Assembly: GCA_009996615.1 (NCBI GenBank)
Contig: JAACZU010000002.1
Span: forward strand, 268,045-332,044
Reading direction: 5' to 3'
DNA: 64,000 nt
Source: Rhodanobacteraceae bacterium
GTDB taxonomy: Bacteria > Pseudomonadota > Gammaproteobacteria > Xanthomonadales > Rhodanobacteraceae
Shown: positions 21,167-28,884 of the stretch, one piece after another
How the letters are laid out: every line of letters begins with the position of its first letter
How positions within the stretch are numbered: position 1 is the stretch's first letter
Notes under the pieces: model-generated
What the model was told of the DNA's origin: nothing
The model's input: the letters and a program-made list of their open reading frames with translations, nothing else
Database searches by the model: none
Made by a program: the position numbers and the translations under genes

Positions 21167-21421
21167 CTACTTTTCGTGAACCCTGTTCGGGCTATACGAG
21201 CAGCCCGATCCGGAGGACGCGGAACGACACCAGATGCACTTGTTGGCGCCATGTCCGTGACGATGCTTGTGTGTCGGGCTGTAGGAGCAGCCCGAGCCGT
21301 AGGACGACGAGCCGCAAAACTCGCACTTGCGTTCGTCGTCGGTGTGCTCGTGCTTCTTGTGCGGGCTGTACGAGCAGCCGCTTCCGTACGAGGTCGAATT
21401 GCAGTAGCGGCACTTGCTCAT
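21167..21421 (-). CDS. Three-repeat Cys/His mini-protein (C-x2-C-x8-C-x7-H), putative zinc binder
   Basis: The 84-residue protein is built of three copies of a 29-residue unit in exact register: C4-C7-C16-H24, C33-C36-C45-H53 and C62-C65-C74-H82. Each unit reads like CxxCxSxSYGSGCSYSP followed by a His-rich linker. The spacing C-x2-C-x8-C-x7-H would suit one zinc per unit. A GGAGGAGAGGG ribosome site precedes the ATG at 21421. Similar SYGSGC-type small proteins occur in other bacteria as hypothetical proteins; I know no function. It is between the PP2C pair and an HD-domain gene. Confidence 0.7.
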   Translation of the reverse strand: MSKCRYCNSTSYGSGCSYSPHKKHEHTDDERKCEFCGSSSYGSGCSYSPTHKHRHGHGANKCIWCRSASSGSGCSYSPNRVHEK

Positions 21422-21535
21422 GCTCCCTCTCCTCCGTTTGGCACCACGACGTGTGTGCACCGGTGATGCGCCGGCTCGGTGGCCGGATCGTCCTGCACAG
21501 GCGATTTCTTCGGGCCGGCCGGTCGGGTGTGCACG

Positions 21536-22051
21536 TCAGTCCGGCAACTCGGCCAGCGCATCGAACATTTCCGTGCTCCGGCCGCTGAGGCTCCTGGCAT
21601 AAGCCCACCGCACGAACTCGGCATCACGCGCGGCCTCGCAGCACAGGCGGTCGGAGTCCGGCACGATGCCGACCCTGCCCAGGTCGAGTCGATCCGCGTC
21701 CCAGCAGGTCTGCACCGTGACGTCCGCCTTCATGTGGCCATCGCTGTGGCCTTCGCACGCGTGGGCGAGCAGCTCGACCTCGTCGGTCGACAGGCGCACC
21801 AGTTCGCGCGGAAGCGATCGCGCGAACGCCGCGGCGCGCGGACCGTGGAACGGATCGTGGCCGTCGTTCCGGCGCTGCGAGTCGTGCAGGAACGCGAACA
21901 GTTCGACGACGGATGGATTGGCGCCGGTCAGTGCGGCCAGGCGAAGCCCGTTCAGTCGTACGCGCGCCCAGTGCGGAGCGCCGTGGATGCCGTGCCAATC
22001 GAGAACGAACTGCCGCCGGATCAGGCGGATCAACGTGCCGGAAATTGCCAT
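21536..22051 (-). CDS. HD-domain phosphohydrolase-like protein
   Basis: The 171-residue soluble protein shows an HD-type metal site: HGAPHWARVRLNG, the central HD in FAFLHDSQRRNDGHD, later histidines in ELLAHACEGHSDGH and an aspartate in CWDADRLDLGRVG. HD proteins hydrolyse phosphate esters or (d)NTPs; the substrate here is unknown. The ATG at 22051 was chosen because AGGGGG lies about 7 bases upstream; an in-frame ATG at 22069 is possible. It lies in the accessory island, downstream of the tandem ATPase on the same strand. Confidence 0.7.
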   Translation of the reverse strand: MAISGTLIRLIRRQFVLDWHGIHGAPHWARVRLNGLRLAALTGANPSVVELFAFLHDSQRRNDGHDPFHGPRAAAFARSLPRELVRLSTDEVELLAHACEGHSDGHMKADVTVQTCWDADRLDLGRVGIVPDSDRLCCEAARDAEFVRWAYARSLSGRSTEMFDALAELPD

Positions 22052-22231
22052 CTGTGGCCCCCTGTGCATGCGACGGCGGCATCATCCGTGCGCGGGTGCG
22101 TGCCCACGCCGCCGGTCGTCGCATCTCCCCGCCGCAATATGTCATCGCGCTTGCCGTGCGGGCAAGCCAGCGCCGGGAGTCCGCGTCGTGCTTCGCCGGA
22201 ACCCTCTCCCCACCGCTCTCCCGACCGCCAT

Positions 22232-24346
22232 TCAGTGGAACCCGATCCCGCGCCGCCGCCCCTCCGGCTTCATCGCCTGCTCTACCGACAGCAGCCGCAC
22301 GAGGCGCTCCGCGGTCGCGCGCTCGCCCGTCACGCGCATCTGCCGCAGCGCATTCGCGAAGTCGCCCGGGGTCAAATGGTCGAGGCGGTCGAGTTGCGCG
22401 AGCGCCGGGCGCAGCGCGTCGAGTGCTTCGCCGGTGTCGGCGACGACGCGCAACAGCAGCGCGCGGCGTTGTTCGCGCGTCAGGTAGTCGAACTTCACCT
22501 TGAAGTCGAAGCGGCGCAGCGAGGCGGCTTCGAGCGTGTCGACGAGGTTGGTCGAGGCGACGAAGATCCCGTCGAACGCTTCCATCTGGGTCAGCAGTTC
22601 GTTGACCTGGGTGACTTCCCAGCGGCGCTGCGCGCCGGCGCGGTCGCGCAGGAAGCCGTCGGCTTCGTCGATGACGAGGATCGCGCCGTCGCTGGTGGCC
22701 TGCGCGAACGCGGCGCGGATCCTCGCCTCGGTGCCGCCGACGTACTTGTCGAGCAGGTCGGAGGCGCGGCGCACCAGCACCGGGCGCTCGAGCACGCGGC
22801 CGAGGTGGTGCGCGAAGGCGGTCTTGCCGGTGCCGGGCGGGCCGTACAGGCACAGGCGCGCGCCGTGGCCGGTGGCGAGGCCGCGCGCGAGCGCGTCGAG
22901 GTCGCGGTCGGTGTTGAGGAAGGCCGGGTCGTAATGGGCGGGAAGGGCCGGCTCGGCCACCGTCGCCGCGTGGCCCATCGCGCGCAGCGAGGCGCCGATC
23001 ACGCGCTCGGCGCAGGCATCGCGCGCGGCCTGGCTGCGACCGCGCAGCGTGCGCACGACGCGCGCGGCGCGTTCGGCCTGCGCCGGTGCGAGACCCTCGA
23101 TCGCGGCGAGCCGCGCGAGGCAGGCGTCGGACACCTGGCCCGGCGCGAAGTAGCGTTCGAGCACGCGCCGGCGGATCGCCGCGCCGGGCGCGCGGAACTC
23201 GACCACGAGGTCGAAGCGGCGCAGGAACGCCGGGTCGATCGCGCCGATCGTGTTGCAGGCCCAGATCGCCGGTACCGGGTTCGATTCCAGTGTCTCGTTG
23301 ACCCAGCTCTTGCGCAGGCGGTCGGGGTCGGCGCTGCGCGGGCGCGCGCCGAACAGCGCGAGCAGGGCGCCGTCCTCTTCGCTGCCGAACACGTCTTCGA
23401 CCTCGTCGAACAGCAGCAGCTGGCGCGGGCGCGCGGCGAGCACCGACTGGCAGGCCGAGTAGGCGCGAAAGCGGCGCTGGCCGGAGATCGGATCGCCGTC
23501 GCTGTCGCAGTTGGGCACCTCATGCACGCTCGCGCGCAGCGGCCCGGCGAGCATGCGCGCGAACTCGGTCTTGCCGGTGCCGGGCGCGCCGTGCAGCAGG
23601 ATGTTGACGCCGCGCTGGCGCCGCGAGAGCGCTTCGGCGAGATAGTCGCGCACGAGGTCGGCGTCGGCGACGTGCGCGTAGTCCTCCAGCGTCAGGCGCG
23701 GCGGTGGCGCCGGGCGCACCAGGTGACGCAGGAAGCCCGCCTCGTCGAAGCTCGGCGAGAGCAGCGCGTCGGCCAGACCGTCATTGAGCGCGGTCGGAAA
23801 GCTCAAGCCGATCGTGCCCGAGTCCAGGAAGCCGCTGCGGCGCAGCGTGCCGGCGGGTCGGTAGGCACCGGCCAGGTCCTGTGGCCGGCAACCGGTTGCG
23901 TGCCGCATCAGCTCGAGGAAGTCGCGTTCGGTCGTCACGGCCACGCGGTAGAAGTCGTGCACGTGGTTGACGCGCGCGGCGATCACCATCACGCGCAACA
24001 GCGCGCACTCGGTGCGGCCCAGGTGGAGCATGTCGCCGAGCCGCTCGATGTTGCGCGCGAGCCGATCGCGGCCGCCGCCGCGCCGCGCCTGCAGCGATCG
24101 CAACTGCCGTTCCACCGCCGCGCGCAGGTCGGCGGCGCCGGCGCGGCCGTCATACTCGTCGCTCTCCTCCAGCCCGAGCAGGGTCAGCACGTCGTGGTCG
24201 CGCAGGCGGCCGCGCTCGAACAGGCGCTGGTACCAGCCGCTGCCGGCGAGCATGCGTGTGGCCAGCAGCGCCGCCTCGCGCGCGAGCGGCGAGCGGAACG
24301 GGATCGGTGCGTAGGCGGCGGTCGCGGCCGTATCGATGGCGGACAT
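22232..24346 (-). CDS. Tandem AAA+ ATPase
   Basis: The 704-residue protein has an N-terminal helical region (1-220) and two AAA+ modules. Module 1 has Walker A GAPGTGKTE near residue 249 and Walker B LLLFDEVEDVF; module 2 has Walker A GPPGTGKTA near 500, VGGTEARIRAAFAQA and Walker B ILVIDEADGF near 555. Both contain RRFD arginine-finger motifs and ASTN/ACNT sensor-1 segments. No protease, transmembrane or nuclease domain is fused. It is divergent from the WYL regulator, with dyad site 3 between them. I cannot name a specific family; remodelling or defence roles are both possible. Confidence 0.82.
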   Translation of the reverse strand: MSAIDTAATAAYAPIPFRSPLAREAALLATRMLAGSGWYQRLFERGRLRDHDVLTLLGLEESDEYDGRAGAADLRAAVERQLRSLQARRGGGRDRLARNIERLGDMLHLGRTECALLRVMVIAARVNHVHDFYRVAVTTERDFLELMRHATGCRPQDLAGAYRPAGTLRRSGFLDSGTIGLSFPTALNDGLADALLSPSFDEAGFLRHLVRPAPPPRLTLEDYAHVADADLVRDYLAEALSRRQRGVNILLHGAPGTGKTEFARMLAGPLRASVHEVPNCDSDGDPISGQRRFRAYSACQSVLAARPRQLLLFDEVEDVFGSEEDGALLALFGARPRSADPDRLRKSWVNETLESNPVPAIWACNTIGAIDPAFLRRFDLVVEFRAPGAAIRRRVLERYFAPGQVSDACLARLAAIEGLAPAQAERAARVVRTLRGRSQAARDACAERVIGASLRAMGHAATVAEPALPAHYDPAFLNTDRDLDALARGLATGHGARLCLYGPPGTGKTAFAHHLGRVLERPVLVRRASDLLDKYVGGTEARIRAAFAQATSDGAILVIDEADGFLRDRAGAQRRWEVTQVNELLTQMEAFDGIFVASTNLVDTLEAASLRRFDFKVKFDYLTREQRRALLLRVVADTGEALDALRPALAQLDRLDHLTPGDFANALRQMRVTGERATAERLVRLLSVEQAMKPEGRRRGIGFH

Positions 24347-24392
24347 GCAAGGTTCCTCGTCGCTTCGAGACGGCCATTGTCGGCAACGGTCA

Positions 24393-24421
24393 CGACAGAT
24401 CCTGTCGGATAGGGGTAGACT
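24393..24421. promoter_or_regulatory. Dyad site 3 (CGACA-GATCC-TGTCG) over the WYL promoter
   Basis: CGACAG-ATC-CTGTCG (24393-24407) is a perfect dyad with the same CGACA-N5-TGTCG core as three other sites. Its left arm occupies the -35 position exactly 17 bases before a TAGACT -10 box (24416-24421) reading into the WYL gene, an arrangement expected for autoregulation. The same region must also hold the promoter of the divergent AAA+ gene, whose ATG is at 24346. Confidence 0.65.
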
Positions 24422-24450
24422 GCCGCGTCACTCCCGCCATCGAGGCCGCC

Positions 24451-25449
24451 ATGTCCGATACGATCCAGCGCCATCTGGCGATGCTGAGCCTGATTCCGGC
24501 GTTGCCGCGCAAGACCACCGCCTCGCAGCTGCGCGCGCAGCTCGCCGCGCAGGGTTTCGACGTGCACGTGCGCAGCATCGAGCGCGACCTGCACAAGCTG
24601 TCGAACTTCGGCCTGGTCGACGACGGCGCCAAGCCGGCCGGCTGGTCGTGGGTCGCGGACCGGAAGGTGCCGACGCTGCCGCCGATGAGCACCGAGAACG
24701 CGCTCGCGCTGGAGCTGGTGCGGCGGCACCTGGCGGCGATCCTGCCGCGGCGCATGCTGGCGCTGCTCGAGCGGCCGTTCGACGAGGCGCGGCGCACGCT
24801 CGACCTGTTCGCCGAGGTGCCGGTCGGCCGCTGGAGCGAGCGCGTCGCGGTGCTGCCGGACGGTCCGCCGCTGCTGCCGCCGGAGGTCGCGCCGGACGTG
24901 CTCGAAGCGGTTTGCGACGCGCTGCTGCGCGGCCGCCAGCTGCAGGCGAGCTACCGCGCGATCGGCGCGCCGCGCGGCCGCCGCTACACGCTGCATCCGC
25001 TCGGCCTGGTCCATCGCGACGGCGTGTTCTACCTCGTCGCGACGGTCAACGACTACGACGATCCGCGCCACTTCGCGCTGCAGCGCATGGGCAGCGCGCA
25101 GGTGCAGGACGCGCCCGCGGCGCGGCCGGACGCCTTCGACCTCGACCGCCACATCCGCGAGCAGCGCGCATTCGAGTGGCCGCATGGCGAGACGGTGCGG
25201 CTGGAGCTGCGCGCCGACGCGTGGCTGGCCGAACACCTCGGCGAGCGCCGCCTCGCTGCCGACCAGGCCGTCGTGCCGTTGCGCGGCCGCGCCGGCATGT
25301 TCCGCGTCACCGCCACCGTCGCCGCGACCGAGCAGCTGTACTGGTGGCTGCGCAGCCTCGGCCCGAGCGTCGAGATCGTCAAGCCCGCGCGGCTGCGCAA
25401 GCGGCTGGCCGACGAGGTCGCGCAGCTCGCCGCGGCGTACCGCGTGTAG
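24451..25449 (+). CDS. WYL-domain transcriptional regulator
   Basis: The 332-residue protein has an N-terminal winged-helix DNA-binding domain (TTASQLRAQLAAQGFDVHVR, residues 20-60), a WYL domain (about 150-225) in which the motif region reads GLVHRDGVFYLVATV, that is FYL in place of WYL, and a C-terminal WCX extension. WYL regulators commonly bind nucleic-acid-type ligands and control phage-defence or DNA-damage genes. It is divergent from the tandem ATPase and followed by the HEPN gene. Dyad site 3 overlaps its promoter, and the same dyad recurs near other island genes. Confidence 0.88.
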   Translation: MSDTIQRHLAMLSLIPALPRKTTASQLRAQLAAQGFDVHVRSIERDLHKLSNFGLVDDGAKPAGWSWVADRKVPTLPPMSTENALALELVRRHLAAILPRRMLALLERPFDEARRTLDLFAEVPVGRWSERVAVLPDGPPLLPPEVAPDVLEAVCDALLRGRQLQASYRAIGAPRGRRYTLHPLGLVHRDGVFYLVATVNDYDDPRHFALQRMGSAQVQDAPAARPDAFDLDRHIREQRAFEWPHGETVRLELRADAWLAEHLGERRLAADQAVVPLRGRAGMFRVTATVAATEQLYWWLRSLGPSVEIVKPARLRKRLADEVAQLAAAYRV

Positions 25450-25480
25450 GCGCGGCTTCCGCCGGCGTCGCGGCGCGGCC

Positions 25481-25486
25481 TAGAAT
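25481..25486 (+). promoter_or_regulatory. Candidate -10 box TAGAAT for the HEPN gene
   Basis: TAGAAT lies 27 bases upstream of the first possible ATG at 25508. No clear -35 hexamer is visible. It suggests the HEPN gene can be transcribed separately from the WYL gene. Confidence 0.3.
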
Positions 25487-25513
25487 CGGCGCTCCCCGGG
25501 GGAGGGCATGCAC

Positions 25514-26170
25514 ATGGCGCGCGACGGGCACGCTCAGCGGCTGAAGGACAAACTGCGCGGGGCGGCGGACCACGCCGAGCCGTCGCGCATCCGCCTGCAT
25601 CGCGCGATCAGCTGGCTGGCGCGCGCCGAGGCCGAGACGGACGACCACGACGCGTGCTTCGTGTTCCTGTGGATCGCGTTCAACGCGGCCTACGCACAGG
25701 AGCTGGGCGGCAGCGCCAGCGCGCGCGAGCAGCTCAAGGCGTTCTTCGCGCGCCTGCTCGCGCTCGACCGCGCCGGGCGCCTGGCGGCGCTGCTGCTGTC
25801 GCAGTTCTCCGGCCCGATCCGCACGCTGATCGAGAACCGCTACGTGTTCGAGCCGTTCTGGCGCGCGCTGCGCGAGCACGACGCCAGCGAGCGCTGGCAG
25901 GAGCAGTTCAGCGCCAGCCGCCGGGTCGCCACGCGCGCGATGGTCGGCGGCCAGGCCGGCACCGTGCTCGAGGTCGTGTTCGACCGCCTGTACGTGCTGC
26001 GCAACCAGCTCGTGCACGGCGGCGCGACCTGGAGCAGCCAGGTCAACCGCGCCCAGGTGCGCGACGGCGCCAACCTGCTGATGGCGATCGTGCCGGTCGT
26101 GATCGAGCTGATGCTGGACCACCCGGCGGCCGACTTCGGCGACATCCTCTATCCGGTGTTGCCGGACTGA
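25514..26170 (+). CDS. HEPN-like domain protein
   Basis: The 218-residue soluble helical protein starts a HEPN-like fold with RLHRAISWLARAEAE and FLWIAFNAAYAQEL, and near residue 162 carries RNQLVH, fitting the R-x4-H catalytic signature of HEPN ribonucleases. HEPN proteins are frequent effectors of toxin and defence systems. The ATG at 25514 sits 7 bases after GGGGGAGGG; an ATG at 25508 is too close to it. It lies between the WYL regulator and the DUF2779 nuclease. No cognate MNT antitoxin gene is adjacent. Confidence 0.65.
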   Translation: MARDGHAQRLKDKLRGAADHAEPSRIRLHRAISWLARAEAETDDHDACFVFLWIAFNAAYAQELGGSASAREQLKAFFARLLALDRAGRLAALLLSQFSGPIRTLIENRYVFEPFWRALREHDASERWQEQFSASRRVATRAMVGGQAGTVLEVVFDRLYVLRNQLVHGGATWSSQVNRAQVRDGANLLMAIVPVVIELMLDHPAADFGDILYPVLPD

Positions 26171-26184
26171 GCCCGGCATCCGAC

Positions 26185-26201
26185 GCGACACGAACTGTCG
26201 C
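26185..26201. promoter_or_regulatory. Dyad site 4 (GCGACA-CGAAC-TGTCGC)
   Basis: A perfect dyad lies 14 bases after the HEPN stop and 42 bases before the DUF2779 start, the same core and spacing as sites 1 to 3. It implies the nuclease gene has its own regulated promoter. Confidence 0.6.
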
Positions 26202-26243
26202 CAGCGGCTCGCACACTGGCGCCTCGAACGAGGAGGAGCAGCC

Positions 26244-27770
26244 GTGGCCGGTACCAGCGCGACGACACCCCGATTGTCCAAATCCCGCGTCCAGTCCGGC
26301 CGCCAGTGCCACAAGCGGCTGTGGCTGGAACTGCACCGGCGCGACGCGGCGCAGTGGAGCGAGGCGGCGCAGGCGGTGCTCGACGCCGGCACGCAGTTCG
26401 GCGAGCTGGCGCGCGAGCTGCTCGGCGGCGGCGTGCTGATCGAGGCCGACCACCTGCACGTGGACGACGCGCTGGCCGAGACGGCGGCCGCGCTGGCGCT
26501 GCCGCGGCGGCAGGCGCCGCGCCTGTTCGAGGCCGCGTTCTCGCACCGCGGCGTGCGCGTGCGCGTCGATGCGCTCGAACGCGGCCGCCGCGGCGACACC
26601 CTGGTCGAGGTCAAGTCGACCGCCTCGGTCAAGGACGAGCACCTGTGGGACTGCGCGATCCAGACCTGGGTCGCGCGCGGCGCCGGCCGCGCGATCGCCA
26701 AGGTCGTGCTGGCGCACGTGGACACGGCGTTCGTGTATCAAACGCCGGGCGACTACCGCGGCCTGCTGCACCGGGTCGACATCACCGCCGAGGTCGAGGC
26801 GCGGCTGCCGGAGATCCCGCGCCTGGTCGCCGAACTCAAGCGCGTCGCGGCCGGGCCGATGCCGGCGATCGCGACCGGCGCGCACTGCGCGCAGCCGTAC
26901 GACTGCCCGTTCTTCGAGCACTGCCGCGCGGCCGAGCCGCCCGGTCCCGAGTACCCGGTCGACCTGCTGCCGCACGCGGTCGGCGTGATCGCGCGCCTGC
27001 TCGCCGCCGGCTACACCGACCTGCGCAAGGTGCCGACCAGCGCGTTGCCGCCGGGCCGGCTGCAGCGCATCGCGCGCGTCACGCGCACCGGCCGCGCGCA
27101 TGTGTCGCCGAAGCTGCCGCGCCTGCTCGCCGCGATCGCGTATCCGCGCTACTACCTCGACTTCGAGACGGTCAGCTTCGTCGTGCCGCGCTGGCCCGGC
27201 ACGCGGCCATTCCAGCCGGTGCCGTTCCAGTTTTCGTGCCACGTCGAGCAGCGCCCCGGCGAGCTCGCGCACGCGGACTTCCTCGACCTGTCCGGCGCCT
27301 CGCCGCTGCGCGCGTTCGCCGAATGCCTGCTCGCCACGCTCGGCACGCACGGGCCGGTGCTGGTGTGGAACCGCGGCTTCGAGGCTGCGCCCCTGCGCGA
27401 CCTCGCCGCGCTGTTTCCGGACCTGGCCGACGCGCTGCTCGGCGTGGCCGAACGCCTGCTCGACCTGCTGCCGCTGTACCGCGCGCACTACTACCACCGC
27501 GACATGCGCGGCTCGTGGTCGATCAAGCGCGTGCTGCCGACCGTCGCGCCGGAGCTCGCCTACGACGAGCTCGCGATCGGCGACGGCAACGCGGCGCAGG
27601 CCGGCTACCTCGAGGCGATCGACGCCGCCACGCCGCCGCAGCGGCGCGCCGCGCTGCACGCGGAGCTGAGCGCGTACTGCCGCCGCGACACCGAAGCGAT
27701 GCTGCGCCTGATGACGCCACCGGCGCCGCGCCGTGCGCCGCGCGCGGCCGGTGCATCGCCGCCCGCGTGA
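26244..27770 (+). CDS. DUF2779 protein: Cas4-like Fe-S PD-(D/E)XK nuclease fused to a DEDD-type exonuclease
   Basis: The 508-residue protein has an N-terminal Cas4/RecB-like part: Cys22 in GRQCHKRLWL, an active-site aspartate near residue 107 (VRVDALERG), E-V-K near 122 (TLVEVKST), then C215-x5-C221-x5-C227. These four cysteines match the iron-sulfur arrangement of Cas4/AddB nucleases. The C-terminal part has DEDD exonuclease motifs: YLDFETVSF near 304, VWNRGFE near 374 and YCRRDTEAM near 478. A GTG start follows AGGAGGAG. It is the last gene of the island and is preceded by dyad site 4. DNA processing is likely; the pathway is unknown. Confidence 0.8.
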   Translation: MAGTSATTPRLSKSRVQSGRQCHKRLWLELHRRDAAQWSEAAQAVLDAGTQFGELARELLGGGVLIEADHLHVDDALAETAAALALPRRQAPRLFEAAFSHRGVRVRVDALERGRRGDTLVEVKSTASVKDEHLWDCAIQTWVARGAGRAIAKVVLAHVDTAFVYQTPGDYRGLLHRVDITAEVEARLPEIPRLVAELKRVAAGPMPAIATGAHCAQPYDCPFFEHCRAAEPPGPEYPVDLLPHAVGVIARLLAAGYTDLRKVPTSALPPGRLQRIARVTRTGRAHVSPKLPRLLAAIAYPRYYLDFETVSFVVPRWPGTRPFQPVPFQFSCHVEQRPGELAHADFLDLSGASPLRAFAECLLATLGTHGPVLVWNRGFEAAPLRDLAALFPDLADALLGVAERLLDLLPLYRAHYYHRDMRGSWSIKRVLPTVAPELAYDELAIGDGNAAQAGYLEAIDAATPPQRRAALHAELSAYCRRDTEAMLRLMTPPAPRRAPRAAGASPPA

Positions 27771-27882
27771 CGCGCCGCGCGAATTCGCCGATCATGCGCG
27801 CCGGTCCATCACCGGAACAATGCGGCAGGTGCGGACGCGGCGCGGCGGGAAGCGCGTCGCCGGCGGCGCCTGCTTCCACGCC

Positions 27883-28803
27883 ATGCAGACCTTTCCACCG
27901 ATTTCCTTGATCGGCGCGCCGACCGACATCGGCGCCGGCCACCGCGGCGCGTCGATGGGGCCGGAGGCGCTGCGCGTCGCCGGCCTGGCGCCGGCGCTCG
28001 CCGCGCGCGGGCTCGACGTGGTCGACCGCGGCAACGTCAGCGGTCCGCTCAACCCGTGGCTGCCGCCGCTCGGCGGCTACCGCCATCTGGCCGAAGTGGT
28101 CGCCTGGAACCGCGCGGTGATGCGCGCGGTCGCGGCCGAGCTGGCCGGCGGCCGCCTGCCGATCCTGCTCGGCGGCGACCATTGCCTGGGCATCGGTTCG
28201 ATCACTGCGGTCGCGCGCCACTGCCGCGAGCAGGGCAAGCGCCTGACCGTGCTCTGGCTCGACGCGCACGCGGACTTCAACACCAGCGCGATCACGCCGT
28301 CGGGCAACGTCCACGGCATGCCGGTCGCGTGCCTGTGCGGCTTCGGGCCGGCCGAGCTGACCGACCTCGGCGGCGCCGCGCCTGCGCTGACGCCGGACCG
28401 CATCCGCCAGATCGGCATCCGCTCGGTCGATGCCGGCGAGAAGAAGCTCGTGCACGACGTCGGCCTCGACATCTACGACATGCGCTACATCGACGAGGTC
28501 GGCATGAAGCGCGTGATGGAGGAGGCGCTGGCGGGCCTGCGCGAGGACGACCACCTGCACGTCAGCTTCGACATCGACTTCCTCGACCCGTCGATCGCGC
28601 CCGGCGTCGGCACCACGATCCCGGGCGGGCCGAACTACCGCGAGGCGCAGCTGTGCATGGAGATGATCGCCGACAGCGGCCGCCTCGGCTCGCTCGACAT
28701 CATGGAGCTGAACCCGGCGCTGGACGTGCGCAACCAGACCGCGATCCTCGCCGTCGACCTGGTCGAGAGCCTGTTCGGCAAGTCGACCTTGATGCGGGAT
28801 TGA
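27883..28803 (+). CDS. rocF: Arginase
   Basis: The 306-residue ureohydrolase converts arginine to ornithine and urea. Manganese ligands are visible in GGDHCLGIGS, WLDAHADFN and SFDIDFLDP, and the substrate loop in SGNVHGMP; the length matches bacterial arginases. The start MQTFPPISLIGAPTDIGAG was chosen over an open upstream extension of poor codon character. It is single, flanked by the island on one side and by a convergent secreted-protein gene on the other. Confidence 0.93.
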   Translation: MQTFPPISLIGAPTDIGAGHRGASMGPEALRVAGLAPALAARGLDVVDRGNVSGPLNPWLPPLGGYRHLAEVVAWNRAVMRAVAAELAGGRLPILLGGDHCLGIGSITAVARHCREQGKRLTVLWLDAHADFNTSAITPSGNVHGMPVACLCGFGPAELTDLGGAAPALTPDRIRQIGIRSVDAGEKKLVHDVGLDIYDMRYIDEVGMKRVMEEALAGLREDDHLHVSFDIDFLDPSIAPGVGTTIPGGPNYREAQLCMEMIADSGRLGSLDIMELNPALDVRNQTAILAVDLVESLFGKSTLMRD

Positions 28804-28884
28804 CGCGCCGGCCGCGCTGCGCGCGTCCAGCCGACGACGGCGGACTTCGCAGGCTGGACGGCCGCAGGCCGGCCGGCGGGCGCC

